Source: Pseudobdellovibrionaceae bacterium (lineage in GTDB: Bacteria > Bdellovibrionota > FAC87 > UBA2466 > JACKAF01). From it: DNA of 64,000 nt. The notes below the pieces were generated by a model, which did no database searches, was not told where the DNA came from, and saw only the letters and a program-made list of their open reading frames with translations. Below are positions 1 to 8,049 of the stretch, in pieces. The stretch covers positions 496,001 through 560,000 of the forward strand of contig JACKAF010000002.1 in assembly GCA_020635235.1 (NCBI GenBank), given 5' to 3'. How positions within the stretch are numbered: position 1 is the stretch's first letter; each line of letters begins with the position of its first letter. Made by a program: the position numbers and the translations under genes.

Positions 1-125
1 CAAAAAGAATAGAAGATGTAACTGGCAACTAGCAGAAGGTAGCTGCGCCATTTGGGGGGGGATAAGAAAAAGCCGACGAGCGTGGCGGCCAAGAAAAACG
101 GGAAGCTGATTGTGTTAAATAGCAT
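1..125 (-). CDS. MBOAT-family O-acyltransferase, N-terminus only
   Basis: The minus strand from an ATG at 125 reads MLFNTISFPFFLAATLVGFF, then SPPKWRSYLLLVASYIFYSF, and runs off the window edge. The MLFN start, first membrane helix, P-P-K/R-W-R junction and LLVASYIFY second helix are typical of AlgI-like membrane-bound O-acyltransferases, which move acyl groups onto cell-surface polysaccharide. Only about 41 of an expected 450-500 residues are visible. It diverges from an SGNH hydrolase, a usual partner in polysaccharide O-acetylation. The catalytic His lies outside the window, so activity cannot be judged. Confidence 0.68.
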   Translation of the reverse strand, partial: MLFNTISFPFFLAATLVGFFLSPPKWRSYLLLVASYIFYSF

Positions 126-238
126 TGGGGTTCGGGGGTCGGTTTATCTTCTTATTTTAACTCAAGAGCACCCTAACGGCGACAATGGAGCGTAGCGACA
201 CGGGTGGCTGCGCTATACTAAAGCCTTCGGGGGCCCGG

Positions 239-1381
239 ATGAAAATAATGAAGAAAACAATTCTCTTTCTGTTTGTGACACTAGCGCTCTCAGAGGTGCT
301 GCTTCGTGTCTTTTTCAAACCTTCGCCTCCTCCTCCGCTCTTCGACGTGGCCACCATGCCCTCGGTTCTTGCAGAGCCCTGGTTTCCGGAATGGGAGAGA
401 GAACACGCAAAATTGACACGGGAGTTCAAGGCCTACGAGTTGTACGCGTTAGAGCCTTTTGACGGGAAGTACGTCGGCGTAACTAGCGAAGGCTATCGCC
501 GTACTCTCAACGCCATCGCGGAAACTGAGAAAGCCACACACATTGGGCTCTTTGGCGGGAGCACGATGTGGGGAGGGCTTGCACGGGATTCTCATACAAT
601 TGCTTCTGAGCTAAGCGCGGCTCTAAACGGGACGGGTTTTCCTGCATGGGTGACAAACTACGGTCAGGTCGGTTTTGTGTTCTCACAGGAAATTCACCAG
701 GCCTTGCGGATTAGCTACTCAACTAAGCCACCGCAGGTGATGATTTTCATGGATGGAGTCTGTGATATTTTGGCGGGCCTCGCGAATTTTGTGAACGGTG
801 TTACCGATCCTGCGGGTAAGCCTTGGGAATATGACAAATACCACTATCTTTTTCAGATGGGAAAGACGGGTGAAGTCGCCTGGTCCGATGTTGCCAAAAA
901 ATCTATGCTGGTCAGAAGACTATTAAAAGTTGCCGAGCAGCGTGGGTGGGTAGAGCCCGATCGGAAAAACCGCTTTGTAGCGCCGACAGAGCAAGATAAG
1001 TCGCGCTTAGCGGAACAGGTTTCCGATCAATACTTAAGAACTTTAGCAACGGCAAGCCGGGCTTTTCGAGGGACGGGCGCTCGTCCAATCTTTGTTTTAC
1101 AGCCAGCGATCTTTTTGAAGAACCCGCTTAGCGAAGAGGAAAAAGAGGCTATGGATCGCAACAAAGCTTGGCAGGGAATTGTTGCCGATGCGTATGCGAA
1201 AATTCGTGCTGGATCTCAGAAGCTTCCGAGTGACGTGGAGTTTTGGGATATTTCTGAGATCTTTCAGGGGAGCTCGGAGACTCTCTACGCAGATATCATG
1301 CACTATTCAGAGGCAGGAAATCGCAAAATCGCGCAGGCCCTTTCATCCCGCCTTCGGGCCCAGCCAGATCCGTTGCTCTAA
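239..1381 (+). CDS. SGNH/GDSL-type hydrolase, membrane-anchored or secreted
   Basis: This is a 380-residue protein from the ATG at 239, which gives MKIMKKTILFLFVTLALSE, a signal peptide or anchor. An in-frame ATG at 185 would add 18 hydrophilic residues before it and is less likely. The SGNH blocks are recognisable: GLFGGSTMWG carries the nucleophile Ser, and DIMHYSEAGN near the C-terminus carries the Asp/His pair. The family contains esterases and O-acetyltransferases that act on sugars in the periplasm. Its divergent neighbour is an MBOAT acyltransferase, and a DUF5989 gene converges on its 3' end. A role in cell-envelope glycan acylation is an inference from that context. Confidence 0.8.
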   Translation: MKIMKKTILFLFVTLALSEVLLRVFFKPSPPPPLFDVATMPSVLAEPWFPEWEREHAKLTREFKAYELYALEPFDGKYVGVTSEGYRRTLNAIAETEKATHIGLFGGSTMWGGLARDSHTIASELSAALNGTGFPAWVTNYGQVGFVFSQEIHQALRISYSTKPPQVMIFMDGVCDILAGLANFVNGVTDPAGKPWEYDKYHYLFQMGKTGEVAWSDVAKKSMLVRRLLKVAEQRGWVEPDRKNRFVAPTEQDKSRLAEQVSDQYLRTLATASRAFRGTGARPIFVLQPAIFLKNPLSEEEKEAMDRNKAWQGIVADAYAKIRAGSQKLPSDVEFWDISEIFQGSSETLYADIMHYSEAGNRKIAQALSSRLRAQPDPLL

Positions 1382-1389
1382 AGGAACGC

Positions 1390-1530
1390 CTAGTTCAAGT
1401 TGTAGATATAAGGCGTCGCCGCGTCCTGCGTGCTTGTCAGAGCCAGCAGCAAAAAAACCGCCAGAGCCGCCACGAGAGGCCAAATCCAGTAGTGTTTATA
1501 GGTTCTTAGAAGGCTGAGTGTGCGTAGCAT
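1390..1530 (-). CDS. DUF5989-family small membrane protein
   Basis: A 46-residue minus-strand frame starts at ATG 1530 with MLRTLSLLRTYKHYWIWPLV, continues through one hydrophobic helix and ends PYIYNLN. The pattern of basic N-terminal helix, aromatic YW, 'WPLV' helix, TS/TQ and terminal P-[FY]-I-Y matches DUF5989 proteins. That family usually accompanies SxtJ-like proteins, carbamoyltransferases and SGNH hydrolases in surface-polysaccharide clusters. No biochemical function is known. It ends 8 nt from the convergent SGNH hydrolase gene. Recognition is from memory of the family pattern. Confidence 0.7.
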   Translation of the reverse strand: MLRTLSLLRTYKHYWIWPLVAALAVFLLLALTSTQDAATPYIYNLN

Positions 1531-1568
1531 AGTCCTTCTAGTGTACCCCAAAAACCCCCAAAATAAAC

Positions 1569-1585
1569 TTGATGCGATGCATCAA
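1569..1585. promoter_or_regulatory. 17-bp palindrome upstream of the DUF819 gene
   Basis: TTGATGC-GAT-GCATCAA has perfect 7-bp arms and a 3-bp centre. It lies 55 bp before the DUF819 start and between two divergently transcribed genes. It resembles a Crp/Fnr-type site, but the TTGAT/ATCAA half-sites are 7 bp apart rather than the 4 bp of an FNR box. Confidence 0.4.
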
Positions 1586-1640
1586 ATTGACTAGGGTGTG
1601 AAGCTTCTCGGCGTATACCGGTCTCTTTTGGAGGACTTAA

Positions 1641-2831
1641 ATGATTCAGGATCCTATTGCCGTATTAGCGGTGTTATTGGTGGTTTTGGCGGTGTTGTTT
1701 TCCGCGGCGGCTCATCCGAGCATTGGGAAGATTTTCAAAGTAGTCCCCTTGTTGGTTTTTGCCTACTTTGTGCCCACTCTGCTTTCGAATACCCACATCA
1801 TTCCGCTGGAGAGTCCGACCTATACGTTCATAAAGAAGTGGCTGTTGCCTTCAAGCCTGCTGCTTTTGACGATGTCTGTGGATATTCCGGCGATCATGGG
1901 GCTTGGTAAGAAAGTATTGTATCTGTTTTTTGGTGCGACGGCGGGTATCGTGATCGGTGCGCCCCTTGCGTACCTCGCGTTTGGCTGGCTGATCCCACCC
2001 GAAATCGGGGATGAGGCGTGGAAAGGTCTGGCCGCGCTGAGTGGTTCGTGGATCGGCGGAGGTGCCAACTTCATTGCGATTGGCGAGAGTGTTGGTGCGA
2101 AACCTGAGACGATCAACATGATGGTAATTGTCGACGTTGCCGTGGCAAGCGTCTGGATGGCCGTGCTTTTGTATTTTGCGGGTAGGGAGAAGGAAATTGA
2201 TGCGGCCATTGGCGCCGATCGATCCGCCATTAACGTTCTTCGCGAAAAGGTGGAAGCGTATCAATCGCAGGTATCGCGCCCTGCAAAATTACCCGATTTG
2301 CTTACGATTGCGGCGTTGGCGTTTGGCGGAACGGTAATCGCTAGTTGGCTCTCTAAGATGCTTCCCGAATTTGGGGGGATCGTAACCGGCTTTACGTGGA
2401 TTGTGATTATCGTAACGACGATTGGTGTCGGTCTTTCCTTTACGAACTTTCGTAAACTAGAAGGCGCGGGTGCCAGTGCGGTGGGTTCGGTATTTCTATA
2501 CCTGCTCGTGGCAACCATCGGTGCGCAAGGAAATTTCGCAGCGGTTCTCGATGCGCCGGCGATGGTTGTGATTGGTAGCGTGTGGATGTTGTTCCATGCG
2601 GTTACCATTCTGCTGTTGTGCCGTTACCTGAAGGCGCCGATCTTTTTCGCAGCGGTTGGATCGCAGGCGAACGTGGGCGCGGCAGCTTCGGCTCCGATTG
2701 TTGCAAGTGCTTTTCACCCGGCCCTTGCGCCGGTGGGAGTGCTGCTAGCGGTTCTTGGCTATGTGCTTGGAACCTACATGGGCCTTGTTTGCGCGTTTTT
2801 GCTGCAGACAGTGCACAATATTATTTTCTAG
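1641..2831 (+). CDS. DUF819-family integral membrane protein
   Basis: This 396-residue protein has about ten to twelve membrane helices and is of full family length. The GSWIGGGANF segment near residue 135 and the C-terminal AVGSQANVGAAASAPIVA stretch are hallmarks of DUF819 (YjcL-like) proteins, which resemble secondary transporters or permeases. The substrate is unknown. The start is well supported by GGAGG 7 nt upstream of ATG 1641. A 17-bp palindrome lies 55 bp upstream. The gene appears to be transcribed alone, since the next gene is convergent with only 5 bp between stop codons. Confidence 0.88.
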   Translation: MIQDPIAVLAVLLVVLAVLFSAAAHPSIGKIFKVVPLLVFAYFVPTLLSNTHIIPLESPTYTFIKKWLLPSSLLLLTMSVDIPAIMGLGKKVLYLFFGATAGIVIGAPLAYLAFGWLIPPEIGDEAWKGLAALSGSWIGGGANFIAIGESVGAKPETINMMVIVDVAVASVWMAVLLYFAGREKEIDAAIGADRSAINVLREKVEAYQSQVSRPAKLPDLLTIAALAFGGTVIASWLSKMLPEFGGIVTGFTWIVIIVTTIGVGLSFTNFRKLEGAGASAVGSVFLYLLVATIGAQGNFAAVLDAPAMVVIGSVWMLFHAVTILLLCRYLKAPIFFAAVGSQANVGAAASAPIVASAFHPALAPVGVLLAVLGYVLGTYMGLVCAFLLQTVHNIIF

Positions 2832-2836
2832 GCGGT

Positions 2837-3208
2837 CTAAGCGGCCTTTTTCGTCGGGGATTGAAGGGCGCTCAGCTTTTTGGCGAGCGAACGGGCAAGC
2901 TTCATTCCTAGGGTGGGGGCGGCTCCTATGATTTTTTCAAAGTTCCCCGCCTCGAAATAGAGAACGCTGATCTCTGTCTTTGCGATGACGGTTGCGGTTC
3001 GGGGTGTGTCGAGCAGTGCGGCCACTTCACCGACAAATTCAAGCTCATCCGACGCCGTGATGGTATTAATTGCTTTTCCCTTAACCCGAATTTCTAGGGT
3101 GCCGCGTTCCAAGATATAGAAGCTCGTGCCGGTTTCCCCTTCCTTGAGCAGAGTATGCCCCTCAGGGAAAATCTTTCGAAATGGAGTAAGTCCTTTGGGC
3201 GACGACAT
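2837..3208 (-). CDS. Single-domain cyclic-nucleotide-binding (Crp/Fnr-type) protein
   Basis: A 123-residue protein starts at ATG 3208 (MSSPKGLTPFRKIFPEGHTL), behind AGGAGGG. It is essentially one CNBD/cupin beta-roll. The signatures are FPEGHTLLKEGETGTSFYIL, the G-E-V-A-A phosphate-binding region (FVGEVAALLDTPRTATV) and a C-terminal helix. There is no helix-turn-helix, so it is not a transcription factor by itself. It may act as a cNMP-sensing partner or membrane-proximal regulator. It is divergent from a larger CNBD protein at 3305, and a shared 96-bp promoter region suggests joint function. A longer frame reaches 3298 but lacks a ribosome-binding site. Confidence 0.82.
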   Translation of the reverse strand: MSSPKGLTPFRKIFPEGHTLLKEGETGTSFYILERGTLEIRVKGKAINTITASDELEFVGEVAALLDTPRTATVIAKTEISVLYFEAGNFEKIIGAAPTLGMKLARSLAKKLSALQSPTKKAA

Positions 3209-3304
3209 AAGCCCTCCTTCGATCCGTATCGGCAGTGCGCCCCCTCGCAATAAGCAGGTAGATTGACGCGCGGCGGCCTGGCGGTTTTGAGGTACCATTA
3301 GGGT

Positions 3305-5092
3305 ATGACCCCACGCACGAATACCGCCCGCAAAGTTTCAGAGGCGAGCATTTTGGACTCGTTAAAACGCTGCCCGTTTTTTCAGGCGTTTCCGGACCCT
3401 CTCCTGAAAGAAGTGTCTCAGTTCGCAAGCTTTGTTTCTTTGCCAGCAGGAAACGAGATACTGAGACAGGGAAGTAAAAACCAGAACTTATATTTTCTAC
3501 TGTCTGGTTCCGTGGGCGTTTATAGTGACGGCGATCTTGTTATCCACATGGAGACCTACGGCGACACGATCGGAGAGATCAGCGTTCTGAGCGAAACTCC
3601 GTGCAGTGCTTCCGTTGTTACGGAAACTCCAGTGGACCTGATTCAGGTTCAAGCACAGAAGTTGTTGGGAGACGCGAATACGGGCGCTTCCGAATCCTTA
3701 CGGAGCCAGTTTTTTGGTGCGTATGCCGGGATACTTATTGCAAAGCTCGCCGCTACCAATGAAAGAGCAAAAAAGTTCGAGGAGGCGAGTAGAAATCTCA
3801 AGAACGCTCAGAAGGCGCTTATCAAGGCGAACAGCGAACTGGAGCAGAAAGTTGAAGAGCGCACCTCGGCACTGCTTCGCAAAACTGATGAGTTGGAACA
3901 GCAGAACTCAGAGTTGAATGCCAACCGACAAAAGCTCGAAGAGCTCTACAACACCAAGGATCTTACCTTCTCGAAGTTGAATACCCTTTTTACCGAGCAT
4001 CTGCTCCCACTGCAGGATTCGTTTCACCAGTTTGTGCGCCCTGAAGACAAGGATTCCGCGAATTTTCTTGGAGTGGCGTCCAAGCAGATCGACGATCTAG
4101 TGGGTATTTTGACACCTTTGACTTCCTACCATGCTGCAGAATTAGCCATGAAACACAAACGTATCCTCCTGGCGGAGGGGGATGTGCGGGAGCAAAAATT
4201 GGCGAAGTTAGCACTCGGGGGTACCGGTGTGCGATTGGATATTGCGAGTACCATCGAAGAGGCGCAGGAAAAGATTGGCCACACGGAATATGATCTGCTT
4301 TGCCTAAACGGGCAGATGATTGAGCTCGCCAAGATAGTAAAAGAATTGCGTCCTAACTTGAAACTCGTTTTCATGACCTCGGAAAATATCCCTACCTACA
4401 TCAAGAAATTGCGTGAGTACCCGAATTTGACCAACATTGCAGCCCGTAGCCGCGTCGATCGCGCTTTTACGGCGAAGAATCTCGTAACGACCATTCGCAA
4501 GCTCATCGATCCGGAAATGTTTGGATTGGAGAAATACCTGTTCTGGGGGGTGGAGGTGCGGTCCCGCAAAGTAACTGGCAGCGCGCAGCGCCGGGAGCTC
4601 ATCCAGGAAATGGTGCAGCACTTTGAGTCCCTAGGTATTCGTCGGCAGATCCTTGAAAGCGTAAGTGTTGTCGCTGAGGAACTTCTGATGAACGCCATTT
4701 ATGACGCCGCCCTGGGTAAGGACGGCAAGCCCAAGTACAATCAGTTGCAACGCACAGTGCCCGTTGTTCTGGAACCTTCTGAGCAGGCGCAGTTTCGGTA
4801 TGCTTGTGACGGCTTCCTGCTTGCGATCTCAGTTGAAGATCCTTTTGGCAGCTTCCAAAAAGGTACTCTGCTCGAGTATTTGGAAAATGGTTTTGCGGGC
4901 ACCGAAGTTGCTCCACGTCCTGAAAAAGGCGGTGCCGGAAAAGGTCTCTTCCTTCTCACCCAGACCGCCGATATGGTCGTCTTTAATGTGAAAACGGGAA
5001 AGCGTACCGAAGCGATAGCGCTTTTTCATGTGGATCGAGAGAGTGCCAAGACTCACCAGGATCCTTCCTTCCAGTACTTTAGCCGCGACTAA
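3305..5092 (+). CDS. CNBD - coiled coil - pseudo-receiver - HATPase signalling protein
   Basis: This 595-residue multidomain regulator has a cyclic-nucleotide-binding domain at about residues 15-130 (GDTIGEISVLSETPCSASV). A long coiled coil follows at about 150-225. A receiver-like domain lies at about 284-400, and a C-terminal HATPase_c_2 domain at about 445-575. The last has an N-box (EELLMNAIYDA, 458-468), a DPFGSF G1-like box and GGAGKGLFLL. Such GHKL domains occur in anti-sigma kinases and RsbW-like switches. In the receiver, the phospho-acceptor position is Asn335 (DLLCLN), so it probably cannot be phosphorylated. No His phosphorylation site is evident. It may integrate a cyclic nucleotide signal to control a partner protein. 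Confidence 0.8.
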   Translation: MTPRTNTARKVSEASILDSLKRCPFFQAFPDPLLKEVSQFASFVSLPAGNEILRQGSKNQNLYFLLSGSVGVYSDGDLVIHMETYGDTIGEISVLSETPCSASVVTETPVDLIQVQAQKLLGDANTGASESLRSQFFGAYAGILIAKLAATNERAKKFEEASRNLKNAQKALIKANSELEQKVEERTSALLRKTDELEQQNSELNANRQKLEELYNTKDLTFSKLNTLFTEHLLPLQDSFHQFVRPEDKDSANFLGVASKQIDDLVGILTPLTSYHAAELAMKHKRILLAEGDVREQKLAKLALGGTGVRLDIASTIEEAQEKIGHTEYDLLCLNGQMIELAKIVKELRPNLKLVFMTSENIPTYIKKLREYPNLTNIAARSRVDRAFTAKNLVTTIRKLIDPEMFGLEKYLFWGVEVRSRKVTGSAQRRELIQEMVQHFESLGIRRQILESVSVVAEELLMNAIYDAALGKDGKPKYNQLQRTVPVVLEPSEQAQFRYACDGFLLAISVEDPFGSFQKGTLLEYLENGFAGTEVAPRPEKGGAGKGLFLLTQTADMVVFNVKTGKRTEAIALFHVDRESAKTHQDPSFQYFSRD

Positions 5093-5154
5093 GTTGACAC
5101 CAACTACCATGCTTTCTCTACCTGACGCTGTTATGAAGGCGTCTGGAGGGGTAC

Positions 5155-5385
5155 ATGGGAAGAAGTGTTCTCATTTTTGTGTTTTTCGCAATCGGTGTCA
5201 CTCAGGCGTTCGCGGGTCCTAGTCCAGTTTTTTCGATTCGCCGGGATTGCCAGGCCGTCGTATGGGGCAACGCCGGGCTCTGTGTGAGTTCGGATTGCCG
5301 AGCGCTTTCGTTTCACAATACATCCTTTTGTACTTCAGGAGACTGCCGCGCCATTCTCTACCGCAATGCGGGACTCTGCCGCTGA
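5155..5385 (+). CDS. Secreted protein of three 16-residue cysteine repeats
   Basis: A 76-residue protein has a signal peptide (MGRSVLIFVFFAIGVTQAFA, probable cleavage after Ala20) and a mature part built almost entirely of three tandem repeats. They share the pattern D-C-x-A-x4-N-x3-C, with Asp at 31, 47 and 63 and Cys at 32/43, 48/59 and 64/75. The period is exactly 16 residues. Six cysteines suggest one disulfide per repeat. The start has GGAGGGG 3-4 nt upstream. It lies between the CNBD/HATPase gene and dusC. I do not recognise the family. A structural or predator-secreted mini-protein is possible, but no function can be assigned. Confidence 0.72.
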   Translation: MGRSVLIFVFFAIGVTQAFAGPSPVFSIRRDCQAVVWGNAGLCVSSDCRALSFHNTSFCTSGDCRAILYRNAGLCR

Positions 5386-5436
5386 CATTTTGGAGCGGCT
5401 TGATCTGTTTGGCTTCGTATTCTATCTTGCCGGTCT

Positions 5437-6447
5437 ATGAGAATTCTTCTGGCTCCCATGGAAGGTGTGGTCGATCCCGTCCTTCGCGATCTGCTCACCT
5501 CTTTGGGTGGTCTAAGCCACTGCGCTACCGAATTCATTCGTGTGACCAATCAACTGCTCCCCCCGCGGGTTTTTTACCGATTTTGTCCGGAGCTTTTGGC
5601 AGGGGGGACCACTTCGGCTGGGACCCCGGTTTACGTACAGCTACTTGGCGGGGATCCTCTTTGGCTCGCTCGCAATGCCGAGCGGGCGGCACAGCTCGGG
5701 GCGCTGGGTATCGATCTGAATTTCGGCTGCCCGGCCAAGACGGTGAACCGACACGATGGCGGGGCCGCGCTGCTGAAGTGCCCCGATCGGCTGGAGCGTA
5801 TCGTTCGGGCCGTGCGCGGGGCGGTTCCGGCGACAATCCCTGTAACGGCAAAGATCCGTCTTGGCTATGATTCGCCCGATGCGGCGGTTGATTTGGCCCG
5901 CGCGGTCGAGGCCGGCGGGGCGACCTGGCTTAGCGTCCACGCGCGGACCAAAGTGGATGGGTACCGACCCCCCGCGCAGTGGGAATGGATTGCAAGGATT
6001 CGCAAGGCCGTGCACCTTCCAGTTATCGCAAATGGAGACGTTTGGAGCCGCGAGGACTACCAACGTTGTTGCGAGGTGACCGGCGGGGCAGATGTCATGC
6101 TAGGGCGGGGGATCATCGCTAGACCCGATCTCGCTCGCCAGATTCGCAACGGGAGCTTGCCTCTGGGGTGGGACGATTTGTTGCCCCTTCTAAAAAGCTT
6201 TTATAGTCGAAGCGTGGAGGCCAAACACGAGCACCATGCTCTGTGCCGTACCAAGCAATGGTCCCGACTGCTTGGACGGAACTACCCACAAGCCACCACT
6301 TTGTTCGAGCGCATTAAGTACCAAAAAACAGCGGAGAACCTCTTTGGCCCGGTTTACATCCCGGGGGGGATCGGCTATCCAAGCTCCAAGGAGAACAATT
6401 ATGTCTACGATCAAAGCGCGACACATTCTTGTCGAACAGGAATTTGA
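5437..6447 (+). CDS. dusC: tRNA-dihydrouridine synthase, DusC-like
   Basis: This 336-residue flavoenzyme reduces a uridine of tRNA to dihydrouridine using FMN and NADPH. It starts MRILLAPMEGVVDPVLRDLL, the DusC pattern. It has the TEF-IRV segment, VQLLGGDP, and the catalytic-loop motif LNFGCPAKTVNRHDGGAALL with the active Cys. VHARTKVDGYRPP and IANGDVWS follow, with LGRGIIARPDL for phosphate binding. Length agrees with E. coli DusC (about 315). The last residues beyond FGPVYIP look unconserved. The 3' end overlaps the next gene by 47 bp, suggesting translational coupling. Confidence 0.9.
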   Translation: MRILLAPMEGVVDPVLRDLLTSLGGLSHCATEFIRVTNQLLPPRVFYRFCPELLAGGTTSAGTPVYVQLLGGDPLWLARNAERAAQLGALGIDLNFGCPAKTVNRHDGGAALLKCPDRLERIVRAVRGAVPATIPVTAKIRLGYDSPDAAVDLARAVEAGGATWLSVHARTKVDGYRPPAQWEWIARIRKAVHLPVIANGDVWSREDYQRCCEVTGGADVMLGRGIIARPDLARQIRNGSLPLGWDDLLPLLKSFYSRSVEAKHEHHALCRTKQWSRLLGRNYPQATTLFERIKYQKTAENLFGPVYIPGGIGYPSSKENNYVYDQSATHSCRTGI

Positions 6448-6673
6448 AGCCAAAGATTTGCTGAAAAAGATTAAAGAAGACGGCGCCTCCTTCGAGGATC
6501 TGGCCCGCGAGCATTCCAAATGCCCGTCAGGCCGTCAGGGTGGGGATCTGGGCTCCTTTGGAAAAGGGCAAATGGTGCGCGAGTTTGAAACGGCGGCTTT
6601 TGCGCTTCAGGAGGGTGAAGTCTCCGAGCCTGTCCGTACCCAGTTCGGTTACCACCTCATTCAAAGATACTAG
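6401..6673 (+). CDS. PpiC-type (parvulin) peptidyl-prolyl isomerase
   Basis: This is a 90-residue single-domain parvulin starting at ATG 6401 (MSTIKARHILVEQEFEAKDL), with AGGAG 7 nt upstream and lying inside the 3' end of dusC. Diagnostic segments are the RHILV strand, FEDLAREHSKCPSGRQGGDLG, GQMVREFETAAFAL, and VRTQFGYHLIQ at the C-terminus. Length and layout match E. coli PpiC (93 aa), a cytoplasmic folding helper for prolyl bonds. No signal peptide is present. It is co-transcribed with dusC and ends 2 nt from the convergent helicase gene. Confidence 0.93.
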   Translation: MSTIKARHILVEQEFEAKDLLKKIKEDGASFEDLAREHSKCPSGRQGGDLGSFGKGQMVREFETAAFALQEGEVSEPVRTQFGYHLIQRY

Positions 6674-6674
6674 T

Positions 6675-8003
6675 TTAACGGCCGCCGCGGCGGTTTCCGC
6701 CGGAGCCTCCGCGTGAACGTCCGCCAGAACTTCCCGAACGACTGGAGCCGCCTCGGCGCCCACTGGAGCTGCTGCGTCCGCTGGAACGGCCGCGAGAGGA
6801 CCCGCGTCCGCCACCCCGTTGGGGACCGGAACTCCGTCGGCCGCGCGACGGGCCTCTAGAGGAGCTCTCCATTCGAAAACCCGGCGCTTCTTCAGACGGA
6901 ATCGGGGATCCGAGAACTCGCTCAATTCTGCGCAGCTGGCCCATTTCACGAGGGGTTACAAAGCTCGTCGCTTTGCCCGTTGCGCCTCGTCTTCCGGTTC
7001 TTCCGATTCTGTGGATGTAATCCTCTGGTTCCTCGGGCAAATCGTAGTTGATAACGTGCCCGACGTTTTCGACGTGAATGCCACGCCCTGCAACGTCGGT
7101 GGCGAACAGTATTCGAAACGCCCCGTCTTTAAATCCTTCCAGTGCCTTTTCGCGATCGCTTTGTCTTTTGTTTGAAGAGATGTAGGTGGAGTCTTCCATG
7201 CCGTAATCGAGGCTGGAGCGCCAAAGCTTAAAGGTGTTGTCCTTCGTGCGATTGAAGACAATGACTGTTTCCCGTTCCTCTTCCAAGAGGTACATGAGTT
7301 CGCGTAGCTTCTGACTTTCATTCACGAACAATACCTTCTGATCCACGTTTCGGTTGGTCGAAAGAGCTCGTCCCACCTGAACCCGCTTAGGATTGTGGAG
7401 AATTCTTTTAGCAAGGCGTTCAATCTCTGGCGCGATAGTAGCCGAAAAGAGCAGGGTCTGCCTCGAATCGGAGATCTCGCTCGTGATGCGGTTCAGTTCC
7501 TTGGCAAAACCCATGTCGAGCATTCGATCTGCCTCGTCGAGTACGAGCATCTCAATGTATTCCAACCACAGGTTGCCGCGCTCCAGATGGTCGCAGATTC
7601 TCCCGGGAGTCCCTACTAATATGTGGGGCCCAGCTTTTAGCCTTTCTTCGTCGCTCCGGAGGTTCACTCCTCCGATGAGAGAGACGCTTCGAATTCCCAG
7701 CGGCGTTGCAAACTGTTCAAGGGTTTGCTGAGTCTGTAGGGCAATCTCGCGCGTTGGGGAAAGTATCAGGCCGTAGGTCCCCTTGCGCCCCTTCATTTTC
7801 TCAATCATGGGGAAGCAAAAACACGCCGTTTTGCCTGAGCCCGTCTGGGCAGACGCTACAAGATCCTCCCCCTTTAGTGCCAGGGGAATGGCCTTGCTTT
7901 GAATCGGGGTAGGAGATTTGAATCCCGCTTGTTCTATCAGAGAGAGGAGATCATCTGAAAGCCCCAGGTCGCGCCACTGTGCTGCGTCCGAGTCTGTATT
8001 CAC
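6675..8003 (-). CDS. DEAD-box RNA helicase, RhlE-like, with Arg/Gly/Ser-rich tail
   Basis: This 442-residue ATP-dependent RNA helicase carries the full motif set: Q motif with FKSPTPIQSKAIP, motif I AQTGSGKT, PTREIALQ, TPGR, motif II VLDEADRMLDMGF, motif III SAT, ARGIHVENVGHVINYD, and motif VI HRIGRTGRRG. After about residue 365 it ends in a low-complexity tail of Arg, Gly and Ser, typical of RNA-binding extensions in RhlE/CsdA-type helicases used in ribosome assembly or mRNA decay. The start is a GTG at 8003, with no clear ribosome-binding site. It converges on ppiC and follows a DoxX gene on the same strand. Confidence 0.92.
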   Translation of the reverse strand: MNTDSDAAQWRDLGLSDDLLSLIEQAGFKSPTPIQSKAIPLALKGEDLVASAQTGSGKTACFCFPMIEKMKGRKGTYGLILSPTREIALQTQQTLEQFATPLGIRSVSLIGGVNLRSDEERLKAGPHILVGTPGRICDHLERGNLWLEYIEMLVLDEADRMLDMGFAKELNRITSEISDSRQTLLFSATIAPEIERLAKRILHNPKRVQVGRALSTNRNVDQKVLFVNESQKLRELMYLLEEERETVIVFNRTKDNTFKLWRSSLDYGMEDSTYISSNKRQSDREKALEGFKDGAFRILFATDVAGRGIHVENVGHVINYDLPEEPEDYIHRIGRTGRRGATGKATSFVTPREMGQLRRIERVLGSPIPSEEAPGFRMESSSRGPSRGRRSSGPQRGGGRGSSRGRSSGRSSSSGRRGGSSRSGSSGGRSRGGSGGNRRGGR

Positions 8004-8049
8004 CCCTATAGGGTAGTGGAACGGCCACCGTTCGGCAAGCGACTAAAGC

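Noticed and set aside
1569..1585. FNR box in the DUF819 promoter
   Set aside because: The TTGAT and ATCAA half-sites are 7 bp apart; FNR needs 4. Kept only as an unassigned palindrome.
5247..5870. A 207-codon plus-strand frame overlapping the cysteine-repeat gene and dusC
   Set aside because: It is out of frame with dusC, a clear gene, and lacks any recognisable domain.
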